64,000 bases of DNA from Actinoplanes derwentensis. Lineage in GTDB: Bacteria > Actinomycetota > Actinomycetes > Mycobacteriales > Micromonosporaceae. The translations under genes and the position numbers were made by a program. Shown in pieces: positions 32,367-41,278 of this stretch (position 1 is its first letter; each line of letters begins with the position of its first letter). Under the pieces are notes generated by a model. It was not told the origin of the DNA. It saw only the letters and a list, made by a program, of their open reading frames with translations, and did no database searches. The stretch is from positions 7,102,001-7,166,000 of the forward strand of contig NZ_LT629758.1 of NCBI RefSeq assembly GCF_900104725.1, written 5' to 3'.

Positions 32367-33722
32367 TCAGCTGCCGGCCGACTGGGCGGTGATCAGGTCG
32401 CGGTACCAGAAGTAGGAGTCCTTCGGGGTTCGTTTCAGGGTGTCGAAGTCGACGTGGATCAGGCCGAAACGTTCGTCGAAGCCGGCTGCCCACTCGAAAT
32501 TGTCGAGGGCCGACCACACGTAGTAGCCGTCCACTCGTACCCCGGCGGTGATGGCATCGGCCACCGCCCGCAAGTGGGCGTCCAGGTAGGCGATCCGCCG
32601 CTCGTCGTGGACCCGGCCGTCGGGGCCGGGGTCGGCGTCGTGGAACGACGCACCGTTCTCGGTGATGAACACCGGCGGCAGCCCGGGATAACGATCGCGC
32701 AGCGTCACCAGGATCTCGGTCAGGCCGGCCGGCACGATCGCCCAGCCGAAGTCGGTGCGCTCGTCGCTCTTCACCGGGACCGGCGAGAACGGCATGTCGG
32801 TCGGAATGTCCACTTCGAGCACACCGCTGTAGTCCTTGCCGGCCCGCGGTGCCTCGATCATCGTCGGCTCGTAGTAGTTCACGCCGTAGAAGTCGAGTCG
32901 CGCTTTGATCAGCTCCAGGTCCCGATCCAACTGGGCGCCCTCGGTCCCGACCCCGGCCCGGATCATCTCGTTCGGATAGTCACCGAGCAGGATCGGGTCG
33001 GAGAAGGTCCAGTTCGTCAGCTCGGAGAAGAGCGTCGCCGCGGCGACGTCCTCGGGGGCGTCGGTGGCGGGCGAGACCGGGAAGTGCTGGCTGGCGACGC
33101 CGACGGTCCGAGCGCCGTGGGTACGAAGGACCTGCACCGCCAATCCGTGGGCCAGCAGCTGGTGGTGCCCGGCCGGAAGCGCGCCGAGACCGAGGCCGCG
33201 AGCGGGGGCGTGGTCGGCGAGCGCGTACCCGTACAGGGTGTGCACGTTCATCTCGTTCATGGTGATCCAGTCGCGCACCCGATCACCGAGCCGCAGCACC
33301 AGCGTGCTGGTGTAGTCGGCGAGCCGGTGGGCGGTGTCCCGGTTCATCCAGCCGCCGGTGTCCTCCAGTTCCTGCGGGAGGTCCCAGTGGTAGAGCGTCG
33401 GCACGGGCCGCAGCCCGGCTTCGATGATCGTGTCGACGAGCCGGTCGTAGAAGCCGAGGTCACCGGCGAGCACCCGAGGCCACGAGAAGGAGAACCGGTA
33501 GTCCTGCACCCCGGCGCCGGCGATGAGCTGGATGTCCTCGGCGAACCGGTGGTAGTGGTCGATCGCCACCCGGCCGTCCTGCCCGTGCCGGACCGTACCG
33601 CCACCAGAGGTGAAGGTGTCCCAGATACTCGGGCCCTTGCCGGCGAGAGAAGCCGCGCCTTCGATCTGGTAGGCCGACGTCGACATGCCGAACCGGAAGC
33701 CGGGTGGAAACTGGGGGTACAC
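32367..33722 (-). CDS. GH1 family beta-glucosidase
   Basis: A 451-residue glycoside hydrolase family 1 enzyme. N-terminal signature FPPGFRFGMSTSAYQIEGA; acid/base region WITMNEMNVHTL, where the usual NEP is NEM; nucleophile in PPVFITENGASFHD; and C-terminal YYVWSALDNFEWAAGFDERFGLIHVDF contacting the sugar. It has no signal peptide, so it hydrolyses imported beta-glucosides in the cytoplasm. It follows the MFS gene by 11 bp in one operon, which suggests that transporter brings in its substrate. Confidence 0.93.
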   Translation of the reverse strand: MYPQFPPGFRFGMSTSAYQIEGAASLAGKGPSIWDTFTSGGGTVRHGQDGRVAIDHYHRFAEDIQLIAGAGVQDYRFSFSWPRVLAGDLGFYDRLVDTIIEAGLRPVPTLYHWDLPQELEDTGGWMNRDTAHRLADYTSTLVLRLGDRVRDWITMNEMNVHTLYGYALADHAPARGLGLGALPAGHHQLLAHGLAVQVLRTHGARTVGVASQHFPVSPATDAPEDVAAATLFSELTNWTFSDPILLGDYPNEMIRAGVGTEGAQLDRDLELIKARLDFYGVNYYEPTMIEAPRAGKDYSGVLEVDIPTDMPFSPVPVKSDERTDFGWAIVPAGLTEILVTLRDRYPGLPPVFITENGASFHDADPGPDGRVHDERRIAYLDAHLRAVADAITAGVRVDGYYVWSALDNFEWAAGFDERFGLIHVDFDTLKRTPKDSYFWYRDLITAQSAGS

Positions 33723-33733
33723 AGTGGATCCTT

Positions 33734-34909
33734 TCAGCGGAGCGTTTTCAAGCGAGGGAGCAAGATCAGCGCGACCAGCGCAAAGGCAGCGGTGACCAGG
33801 TACAACGTCCGGTACCCGCCGAGTCCGGTGACGATCGGCGCGGCGAGGACCGGGGCGAGCAGCTGGGGCAGGGTGCCGGCGATGTTGGCGACGCCGAGCA
33901 TGGTGGCCCGGGTCTCGGCGTCCGGCAGGACTCCAGTGATCACCGCCATGTCGACCGCGATGTAGGCGCCCCAGCCCACCCCGACCAGCGCCGAGGCCAC
34001 CAGCACCACGGGCACGGTCGGGGCGAGTGCCATCAGGGTGGTCCCGGCGGCCAGGAGGATCGCCCCGGCCACCACGAAGACCTTCCGGCGTTCCCAGCGG
34101 TCCGACAGCATGCCCCCGACGAAGCCGCAGATGCCGGCGAAGAGCACGTTCACCACGGTCAGGACGAGCACCCAGGTCGCCGCGTCCGTCACCTGCACCT
34201 GGTCGGACAAGAAGTAAAGGAGGTAGACCAGGACCAGGGCGTTGACCAGGTTGAGCAGGAACCGGATGACCCAGGCCCAGACGAACTGCCCGCCCGGCCA
34301 GCGCAGCCGTGTTTTGGACGACCGGACAACCGCACCCTCCCGGTTGATGATCAGGAGGGTGGCGCCGAGGGCCGGCACCGCGACGGCCACCGCGATGTAG
34401 CCGAGGGTCTCGTCACCGACCGCTACCGCGACGGCGGTGCCGAGGATGACGCCGACGATCTGGGCGACTCCGAAGAGCGCCCCGACCGTGCCGCGCTGCT
34501 GTTCGGGCACCCGGTCGCCGATCAGCGCGGCCAATGCGGCGAGTGGCCCGTTGAGCCCGACCTGGACCAGGATCCAGCCGGTCACCATGACCGGTGTGGT
34601 GTTCGCGGCCGAGAGGGTGAGCAGGCCGGCGACGCCGACCACGGTGCCGGCCACGAAGATCGGCCGGCGGGAGCCCAGCCGGTCGGAGAGCATCCCCCAC
34701 AGCGGATTGGCCACCATGGACGCTGCCGCGCCCCAGGCGGTGACCACGGCGAGCAGTGCTTCCTTGCCGCCGTCACCGGCCAGCCGGGCCGCCTGCTCGG
34801 GGAGCAGGATCTGAATCGGCCCGAACCAGCCGGCGGCGACGCCGATCATGGCGAGCGCGTACGCCACCATCCATCGGCGCCGCACCGGCGCTGCGGCGAG
34901 CAGGGTCAC
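33734..34909 (-). CDS. MFS transporter, probable glycoside importer
   Basis: A 391-residue membrane protein with about twelve helices and the motif PLWGMLSDRLGSRRPIFVAG between helices 2 and 3. GTG 34909 is chosen since it overlaps the stop of the upstream secreted enzyme gene as GTGA; an ATG at 34927 lies inside that gene. Its position between a secreted hydrolase and a cytoplasmic GH1 glucosidase suggests uptake of a glucoside or related product. The substrate is inferred from context only. Confidence 0.85.
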   Translation of the reverse strand: MTLLAAAPVRRRWMVAYALAMIGVAAGWFGPIQILLPEQAARLAGDGGKEALLAVVTAWGAAASMVANPLWGMLSDRLGSRRPIFVAGTVVGVAGLLTLSAANTTPVMVTGWILVQVGLNGPLAALAALIGDRVPEQQRGTVGALFGVAQIVGVILGTAVAVAVGDETLGYIAVAVAVPALGATLLIINREGAVVRSSKTRLRWPGGQFVWAWVIRFLLNLVNALVLVYLLYFLSDQVQVTDAATWVLVLTVVNVLFAGICGFVGGMLSDRWERRKVFVVAGAILLAAGTTLMALAPTVPVVLVASALVGVGWGAYIAVDMAVITGVLPDAETRATMLGVANIAGTLPQLLAPVLAAPIVTGLGGYRTLYLVTAAFALVALILLPRLKTLR

Positions 34910-36933
34910 GCACGTGCCCTTTCCCACATCACCGTGTAGGCCTCAGCGCCGCTGAGCAGTTGCTTCTTCAGTGCCGGGCCGTCGGTTCCGGCCTGGTTGA
35001 TCAGGTCGGTGACCCAGTCGGTGTAGAGGCCGTACTGGGCGACGCCGTCGGTGTTGAGGTCGAAGGTCCGGGTCCCCATCACCTGCTTGTTGACGGTGGT
35101 GCCGTTGACGGCGGTGAACGGGTAGGTGAGCGGGCTGGACCCGGCATTCAGGCGGGGGGCTGCCTGCGGGCCCAGCCCGTTCACGTCGGTGCCGACCCCG
35201 TACCCGGTGATCTTCGAGCCGTTGGCGAGAGCCCGGTGGGTCCGCCACTCGTCCAGGAAGGTCGGCGTGCCCTGGCCGTCGTCGCTGGCCGAGAACGCGT
35301 AGCTGGCGACGAAGCCGCCGATGCCGAGCATCCGGTTGATCAGGGCCGGGTCGGCCCAGGTGTGCACCGAGGCGACACCCGGGTAGTTCGCCTGGGCGGC
35401 GATGTCGAGGACCGCGGACGCGGTCTTCACTCCCATGTGGTCCAGGTGGATGATCATGCCCCGGTCGATCATTTGATTGATCAGGTACGAACCGAGCGAG
35501 GTCAAGCCACGGGTGTTGCAGATCTGCCCGCTCGGGTAGACCGGCAGGATCGTGCCGGCCGGCAGGCCCACCCCGAGTTGCAGCAGCCGCGCGATGTCGT
35601 CACTGACCAGCGGCTGCTCATTGTCGGACGGGCCGGTGCAGCTGGTCGCCTGCCACCAGTGACCGGTGGAGATCAGGTTGCCGACGTTGATCGCGGCGCC
35701 GGTGACGCCCTCGTCGAAGCGGGTGCCGCCGAACGCGTTGTCGAACTTGTGCACCGGGTAGAGCCCGCTGACTCCCAGGGCCTGCAGTTCGTTGAGCCCG
35801 GCGTCGATGTCGGCGGTGGTGCACTGCGCGACACCGTTGATCTCACGGCAGCCGAAGAGTTCGGAGTTCTCCACCCCGATCGTGACGGCCAGTTTGCCCT
35901 GGGCCGCGATCGATCGTACGTCCGCAGGGGTTTTCGCCAGGCGGAAGAAGCCCTTGCCCGGACCGCCGCTGCGGGCGTCGATGTAGTCCTGCATCTTCTG
36001 CAGGTAGACGGCCTGCGCGCGGATCTGGTCCATCTCGTCGCAGGAGGTGTGCTCAGGCGTCAACTCGCAGATCACCCGGTTGGCGACCAGCAGCACGTTG
36101 AGTACCCGCTGGCCGGACTTCCAGGTCCGCTCCAGGCTGCGGAAATAGGACGCCTGGTGCAGCAGCGTGTCGTTCTGCGGCCAGTCGGTGAAGGTGGGCC
36201 AGCCGTCCTCGGCCGAGTTGATCGGGTCGGTGCCGGCGATGATGGCTTCCAGCAGGGCGCCCCAGCCGAGGGTCCCGTGCGAGGCGCAACCTTTGAGGGC
36301 GACAGCGACACCCCCGGGGGCGTACGCGTCACCGCAGCTCAGTGACCCGCCGAAGGCCTCACCGGCGGTGACGTGCGCGTGTGCGTCGATCCAGCCGACC
36401 AGTTTGCCGCTGGAGTCGACACCGGCGGCCGGGGTGCCGCTGACGCCGGTGGCGATGTCCGGGATCGCGGCGCACCCGGTGGCCGGCGCGAGCTTGAAGG
36501 TGGCGCTGCCGCTGCCGAGGCCGCCCAGGTAGGAACCCATCTGCTGGCTGGTCTCGGTGCTGACGAACTTGTAGGAGCTGCCGTCGGTGCTGACCGTCCA
36601 GTCAGCGCGGGGCCCGTAGTCGGCGCCGGCCCACACCCAGTTCGCCACGCTCTGGTACGGAGGTGCACCGTCGCCGTCGCGGAGCAGGTATCGCCCGAGT
36701 TGGGTGGCCTCCAGCCGGAACGGTTCGGCGCTGGCCACCGCGCTCTTGAAGCCGTAGCCGACCGAGTCCTTCCAGACGTAGCCGAGGGAGTTCGATCCGT
36801 TGAAAGCCTGGAGGGTGACGCAAGCGCCCTCCAGGTCGTAGGCGGGTGTCCAGCTAGCGGCGGCGCGGGCGGGCACGGGGAGCCCACCGACGAGGCCGAT
36901 CACCAGGACACCCGCGACCAGCGAACGCGGCAC
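34906..36933 (-). CDS. Secreted M19-like metallodipeptidase/amidohydrolase protein
   Basis: A 675-residue exported protein. Signal peptide SLVAGVLVIGLVGGLPVPARAAA. An N-terminal beta-rich domain of ~190 residues is followed by an amidohydrolase-type barrel: GWIDAHAHV (His-x-His metal site), VYPVHKFDNAFGGTRF, MIIHLDHMGVKTASAVLDIA, and YGVGTDVNGLGPQ near the end. The overall order resembles the membrane dipeptidase (M19) group. Start GTG 36933 has GGGGG seven bases upstream. The natural substrate is unclear; co-transcription with an MFS carrier and GH1 enzyme suggests a glycoconjugate. Confidence 0.72.
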   Translation of the reverse strand: MPRSLVAGVLVIGLVGGLPVPARAAASWTPAYDLEGACVTLQAFNGSNSLGYVWKDSVGYGFKSAVASAEPFRLEATQLGRYLLRDGDGAPPYQSVANWVWAGADYGPRADWTVSTDGSSYKFVSTETSQQMGSYLGGLGSGSATFKLAPATGCAAIPDIATGVSGTPAAGVDSSGKLVGWIDAHAHVTAGEAFGGSLSCGDAYAPGGVAVALKGCASHGTLGWGALLEAIIAGTDPINSAEDGWPTFTDWPQNDTLLHQASYFRSLERTWKSGQRVLNVLLVANRVICELTPEHTSCDEMDQIRAQAVYLQKMQDYIDARSGGPGKGFFRLAKTPADVRSIAAQGKLAVTIGVENSELFGCREINGVAQCTTADIDAGLNELQALGVSGLYPVHKFDNAFGGTRFDEGVTGAAINVGNLISTGHWWQATSCTGPSDNEQPLVSDDIARLLQLGVGLPAGTILPVYPSGQICNTRGLTSLGSYLINQMIDRGMIIHLDHMGVKTASAVLDIAAQANYPGVASVHTWADPALINRMLGIGGFVASYAFSASDDGQGTPTFLDEWRTHRALANGSKITGYGVGTDVNGLGPQAAPRLNAGSSPLTYPFTAVNGTTVNKQVMGTRTFDLNTDGVAQYGLYTDWVTDLINQAGTDGPALKKQLLSGAEAYTVMWERARA

Positions 36934-36951
36934 GAGGCACCCCCTTTGGTC

Positions 36952-36963
36952 GATCACTTGATC
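36952..36963 (-). promoter_or_regulatory. Putative operator of the dipeptidase-MFS-GH1 operon
   Basis: GATCACTTGATC (GATCA, CT, TGATC) is palindromic and lies 19 bp upstream of the operon start. It is extended by TTGG on the left and CCAA on the right with unequal spacing (TTGGTCGATCA, TTGATCCAA). Its position fits a repressor site; the regulator is not encoded nearby. Confidence 0.45.
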
Positions 36964-37087
36964 CAACAAAACGGAGTGTAAGAAGCGCCACACCTCCGAG
37001 GCCAGAGGTGGACGTGAATATTTTTGGGGAGAGGCCTTCTGTGGCGTACGCCGCGCTACCGAGCACCCGGCACAAACCGGCACTAGC

Positions 37088-37906
37088 GTGGGAGTCGTGG
37101 CGCTCTCCCTGGCGGTTTCCCCATGCCCCAATGACACCTTCGTGTTCCACGCGCTCGCGCACGGGCTGGTCCCCGGCGCACCGCCGGTCGACCTGACCTT
37201 CGCTGACGTCGACGTCACCAACACGGCAGCCCTCGACGGCGCGTTCGACCTGGTCAAAGTCAGTTACGCGGCACTGCCCTGGCTGCTTGACGACTACGAG
37301 CTGCTGCCCTGCGGGGGTGCGCTCGGCCGGGGCTGCGGGCCGCTCGTGCTGACCCGGGACCGCACCGACCTCAACGGCGCGACGGTCGCCGTGCCCGGCG
37401 ACCGGACCACCGCCTACCTGCTCTTCCGGCTCTGGGCCGCGGATCAGCGCCCGGCTCGCATCGAGGTGGTCCCGTTCCACCAGATCATGCCCGGGGTCGC
37501 CGACGGACGCTTCGACGCCGGCCTGGTGATCCACGAGGCCCGGTTCACCTACCCGAGGTATGGGCTGAACGCCCTCGTCGACCTCGGTGAATGGTGGGAA
37601 CGCGACACCGGCCTGCCGATCCCGCTCGGTGCGATCCTCGCCAAACGCGGCACCGTCGACCCGGCTGCCGCCACTGAGTGGATCCGTGAGTCGCTGCGGC
37701 ACGGCTGGCGCGACACGGCCGCCAGCCAGAAGTTCATCCTCGCCAACGCGCAGGAGATGGAACCCGCGGTGGTGAGACAGCACATCGAGCTCTACGTCAA
37801 CGAATTCACCCTGGACCTGGGCAAAGACGGACTCGCCGCCGCCGATGCCCTGCTGGGGCGTGCGGCGGCGGCGGGTTTGACGCCGGCTGTTCCGTCGTTC
37901 TTATAG
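37088..37906 (+). CDS. mqnD: 1,4-dihydroxy-6-naphthoate synthase
   Basis: A 272-residue enzyme of the futalosine pathway. It converts cyclic dehypoxanthine futalosine to 1,4-dihydroxy-6-naphthoate, a menaquinone precursor. The N-terminal LAVSPCPNDTFVFHALAHG is diagnostic for MqnD, and its periplasmic-binding-protein-like fold is visible in GRGCGPLVLTRDRTDLNGATVAVPGDRTTAYLLFRLW. GTG 37088 or GTG 37097 may be the start; neither has ideal spacing from GGGAG. It is convergent with the cold-shock gene. Confidence 0.92.
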   Translation: MGVVALSLAVSPCPNDTFVFHALAHGLVPGAPPVDLTFADVDVTNTAALDGAFDLVKVSYAALPWLLDDYELLPCGGALGRGCGPLVLTRDRTDLNGATVAVPGDRTTAYLLFRLWAADQRPARIEVVPFHQIMPGVADGRFDAGLVIHEARFTYPRYGLNALVDLGEWWERDTGLPIPLGAILAKRGTVDPAAATEWIRESLRHGWRDTAASQKFILANAQEMEPAVVRQHIELYVNEFTLDLGKDGLAAADALLGRAAAAGLTPAVPSFL

Positions 37907-37926
37907 GGCTTACCAGAGATGCTTGC

Positions 37927-38313
37927 TCAGATCTCGAACTCGCGGGCGACCGCGTGCACCAGCTGCGCGATCTTCAGCGAGGTCTTCTTGTCCGGGTAGC
38001 GCCCGCTCTGCAGGGACGGCTGGACCGAGCTCTCCAGGACTTTGATCATGTCTTCGATCATGCTGGCCAGCTCGTCCGCCGGCCGGCGGCGCAACTCGGC
38101 CAAGGACGGCGGGACGTCCAGCAGCTTCACACCCATGGCCTGCGCGCCTTTTCGGCTGTCGACGACGCCGAACTCGACCCGCTGGCCAGTTTTCAGTTCC
38201 GTGACCCCCGCCGGCAGCGCACCCTTGGGAAGGAAAACGTCTCCGCCCTCATCACTGGTGACGAAGCCGAACCCCTTCGTAGCGTCGTACCACTTCACTC
38301 GACCCGTGGGCAC
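37927..38313 (-). CDS. cspB: Cold-shock domain protein with C-terminal extension
   Basis: A 128-residue RNA/DNA-binding protein. The cold-shock domain covers residues 1-~65 with RNP1 KGFGFVTSDEGGDVFLP; the ~60-residue helical tail (LAELRRRPADELASMIEDMI) is typical of the actinobacterial long CspB form (Rv0871 type). GTG 38313 is chosen because GAGGTCAG lies upstream and the family begins PTGRVKWYD. It probably binds single-stranded nucleic acid and unwinds mRNA. Confidence 0.88.
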   Translation of the reverse strand: MPTGRVKWYDATKGFGFVTSDEGGDVFLPKGALPAGVTELKTGQRVEFGVVDSRKGAQAMGVKLLDVPPSLAELRRRPADELASMIEDMIKVLESSVQPSLQSGRYPDKKTSLKIAQLVHAVAREFEI

Positions 38314-38478
38314 CGCTGACCTCAACTTCACTCAATGGAAACAACCGATCACGCCAAGGCTATCCAGCGGACGGCTCGGACCCAACTGCAATCTCATCGA
38401 GTAACGCGGGGCGCACGGCCGGATCCGGCAAGGGGCACGAAGTCGCCACCCTGCCGGGATCGGATCGACCAGGTCAGA

Positions 38479-38679
38479 TCACGGGTGGCGGCTGGACGCC
38501 CGGTAACTCAGGCTCTCCACCGGAAGAGGGAACGTCAGATCGTCACCGAAGGGGGACGGGGCGGCCGCACGGTCGGAGATGATCTCGGACACATGCATCT
38601 GGCCCTTCATGTCCACACCACGGGGCCCGGAGTGCTCACTCACCGGGCTCGGGGTGCCGGCGGTCTTGGGCTTCGCCAC
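38479..38679 (-). CDS. Small conserved-looking protein between csp and helicase genes
   Basis: A 66-residue frame starting at GTG 38679 with a strong GAGGAGG seven bases upstream. The N-terminus is basic (AKPKTAGTPSPVSEHSG), the middle PRGVDMKGQMHVSEIISDRA looks protein-like, and the C-terminus has PFGDDLTFPLPVESLSY. No membrane segment or known domain is visible. The ribosome site is the best support. It lies divergent from the helicase-associated gene. Confidence 0.55.
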   Translation of the reverse strand: MAKPKTAGTPSPVSEHSGPRGVDMKGQMHVSEIISDRAAAPSPFGDDLTFPLPVESLSYRASSRHP

Positions 38680-38757
38680 TTTCGGTCCTCCTCAGATCCA
38701 GGTCCGGCCACGCCCGGACCCGACACCATCGTCCCATGAACGTTAGCGTTGAAGACG

Positions 38758-41115
38758 ATGGCCACCACATTCGCCGATCAACTCCGGTCGCTGCCCGACG
38801 AGGCACTGGGCGCACTCATACAGTTGCGCCCCGACCTCGTCGTTCCGGTGCCCGCCGACATCTCGGCCCTCGCCGTACGCGCCCAGTCCCGTAACTCCGT
38901 CGCCCGCTGTCTCGACAGCCTCGACGAGTTCACTCTCACCATCCTCGACGCGGCTCGTCTGAGCCGGGCCGCCGACACCGCCCTGACCTCGGTCGACGCC
39001 ATCGTGCAACTGGCCGGCTCCGAAGGCGTGCCGGAGGCGATCGACCGCCTGCGCGTCCGGTTCCTGCTGTTCGGCCCGCCGGAGGCCCTGCACGTGCCGG
39101 GGGCCGTCGACGAGGTCACCTCGCCGTACCCCGCCGGGCTCGGCCGGCCCGCCGACTTCCTGGACCCGCAGGCCGCCGCGCTCTGCGCCGACCGGGCCAA
39201 ACTCCGCCGCACCGTGCTGGCCGCGCCGCCCGGGGCCCGCGCGGTCCTCGACCGGCTGGCCGCCGGGCCCCCGGTCGGTGCCCTCAACCGGGACGCCGTC
39301 GCCGAGCCGGTCCGCTGGCTCGTCGACCAGCACGTGCTGGTGCCGGTCTCGGAGGCCGGGCGGGCCCCGCGCCCCGACGGCGAACTCGTCGAGCTGCCCC
39401 GCGAGGTGGGCATGCTGCTGCGCCGCGACACCGGGCCGTTAGGCGTGCTGCGCCCGGCCGCGCCGGTCCTCGACGGCCCGGTCCGGGACCCGCGGTCCAC
39501 CGACTCCGCCGGAGCCGGTCAGACCATGGAGGCGGTACGCGCCACCGAGGCACTGCTGGAGGCCCTGGCGGCCGAGCCGGCTCCCGTGCTGCGTACCGGC
39601 GGTCTCGGCGTCCGTGACCTGAAACGGCTGGCCAAGGCGGCCGGCATCGAGGAGGCCGCCGCGGCGCTGCTGATCGAGACGACGTACGCGGCCGGGCTGC
39701 TCGGCGAGTCCGAATCCGGCTCGAATCAGGACCTCTTCCTGCCGACCGGAGCGTACGACCTGTGGCGCTCGACCGGCATCGCCCACCGCTGGGCCGCCCT
39801 CGCCCGCACCTGGCTCGCGATGACCCGGCAGCCCGGACTGATCGGCCGCCGCGACGACCGGGACCGGCCGATCAACGCTCTCGCCCCCGACGCCGAACGC
39901 GCCGGTGCACCGCAGGCCCGCCGAGAAGCCCTCAGCGTGCTGAGCGACCTCGCCCCCGGCACCGCCCCGCCGGTCGACGAGCTACTTGCCCTGCTCGCCT
40001 GGCAGGCGCCCCGCCGGTCCCGTGGCCGGGAACCGGCACACCGGGACGCGTGGACCGGCGCCGCGCTGCTGGGCGTCACCGGACTCGGGGCTCTCACGTC
40101 GTACGCCCGCCTGCTCCTGACCGACCCCGACGACGGCGGCGGCGACCCGCTCGGGGTGCATCCGGAGGACAGCCACGCCGACGCGGTCCGCGCCCTGGAC
40201 CAGCTGCTGCCCGATCCCGTCGACCACATCCTGGTGCAGGCCGACCTGACCGTGATCGTGCCCGGCCCGCCCGAACCCGAACTGGCCGGCGAACTCGACG
40301 TCCTCGCCGAACCCGAGTCGGCCGGCGGCGCCAGCGTCTTCCGGGTCACCCCGGCCAGCGTGCGGCGTGCGCTCGACATCGGTTACCAGGCCGCCGACCT
40401 GCACGATCTGTTCCGTCAGCGGTCCCGCACCCCGGTGCCGCAGGCGCTCACCTACCTGATCGACGACACCGCCCGGCGACACGGCGGCCTGCGCAGCGGC
40501 TCAGCCGGGTCCTACCTGCGCAGCGACGACGAGGCCCTGCTCGCCGAAGTGGTCGCCGACAAGCGGCTCCTCACCCTGGACATGCGCCGGATCGCACCGA
40601 CCGTCCTGGTCAGCCCCCGCCCGGTGGCCCGACTGCTGGGCGCGCTGCGCGAAGCCGGCTACGCCCCGGTGGCCGAGGACGCCGTCGGCGCCACCGTCCT
40701 GACCAGGCCGAAGACCCGCCGCGCACCGAGCCGTTCGGCCCGGGTCCCGGAACCGTCCGCGCCCCTGCTCTTCGGCCCCCGCCTGGCCGGCGTGGTCGAG
40801 CAGCTGCGCCGCGGCGACATCGCCACCCGGGCCGCCACGCGCGCCCCGGTGACCGTCCGGGCGGCCCACGGCCAGGCCATTCCCGGCTTGACCGTGGTCC
40901 AGCAGCACACCCAGGCGATGGCGGTCCTGCAGCAGGCGGTCCGCGACAAGGCCCGCGTCTGGGTCGGTTACGTCGACACCCACGGCGCCACCCTGTCCCG
41001 CCTGGTCCGCCCACTCTCGATGAGCGCGGGCTACTTACGAGCGGAAGACGAACGAGGCGAGTCCCTGCACACCTTCGCCCTGCACCGAATAACCGCGGCG
41101 GTCCCCGAAGAGTAG
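38758..41115 (+). CDS. Helicase-associated protein of the Rv0862c type
   Basis: A 785-residue actinobacterial protein with a helicase C-terminal-associated (Helicase_C_3) region but no helicase core: no Walker A or DEAD box is seen. The N-terminal half has DQLRSLPDEALGALIQLRPDL and many winged-helix-like segments; near residue 490 the VDHILVQADLTVIVPGPPEP and, later, LRSDDEALLAEVVADKRLLT blocks are typical. The end (VWVGYVDTHGATLSRLVRPLSM) resembles a WYL-like fold. It is often found beside the XPB helicase gene, as here. ATG 38758 is preferred to TTG 38749. Confidence 0.86.
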   Translation: MATTFADQLRSLPDEALGALIQLRPDLVVPVPADISALAVRAQSRNSVARCLDSLDEFTLTILDAARLSRAADTALTSVDAIVQLAGSEGVPEAIDRLRVRFLLFGPPEALHVPGAVDEVTSPYPAGLGRPADFLDPQAAALCADRAKLRRTVLAAPPGARAVLDRLAAGPPVGALNRDAVAEPVRWLVDQHVLVPVSEAGRAPRPDGELVELPREVGMLLRRDTGPLGVLRPAAPVLDGPVRDPRSTDSAGAGQTMEAVRATEALLEALAAEPAPVLRTGGLGVRDLKRLAKAAGIEEAAAALLIETTYAAGLLGESESGSNQDLFLPTGAYDLWRSTGIAHRWAALARTWLAMTRQPGLIGRRDDRDRPINALAPDAERAGAPQARREALSVLSDLAPGTAPPVDELLALLAWQAPRRSRGREPAHRDAWTGAALLGVTGLGALTSYARLLLTDPDDGGGDPLGVHPEDSHADAVRALDQLLPDPVDHILVQADLTVIVPGPPEPELAGELDVLAEPESAGGASVFRVTPASVRRALDIGYQAADLHDLFRQRSRTPVPQALTYLIDDTARRHGGLRSGSAGSYLRSDDEALLAEVVADKRLLTLDMRRIAPTVLVSPRPVARLLGALREAGYAPVAEDAVGATVLTRPKTRRAPSRSARVPEPSAPLLFGPRLAGVVEQLRRGDIATRAATRAPVTVRAAHGQAIPGLTVVQQHTQAMAVLQQAVRDKARVWVGYVDTHGATLSRLVRPLSMSAGYLRAEDERGESLHTFALHRITAAVPEE

Positions 41116-41132
41116 TCCCGAACCTAGTATCT

Positions 41133-41178
41133 TGCGACTACCTGCTCCGCACATATAGATTCGGAGCAGGTAGTCGCA
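41133..41178 (+). promoter_or_regulatory. Perfect 17-bp-arm hairpin in front of the Rpn nuclease gene
   Basis: TGCGACTACCTGCTCCG at 41133-41149 and its exact complement at 41162-41178 enclose a 12-nt AT-rich loop. It begins 17 bp after the helicase-associated gene's stop and ends at the ATG at 41178. No T tract follows. It may be a terminator, or the recognition end of a small mobile unit linked to the nuclease. Confidence 0.65.
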
Positions 41179-41278
41179 TGCTTTCAACGGGGAGGGCAGT
41201 GCAATCGCATCTGCAGCAAATCAGTACGACACCGCTTCCAAACGGATCGTCATAGCGAATCCGGAAGCCTTCGGCCGG

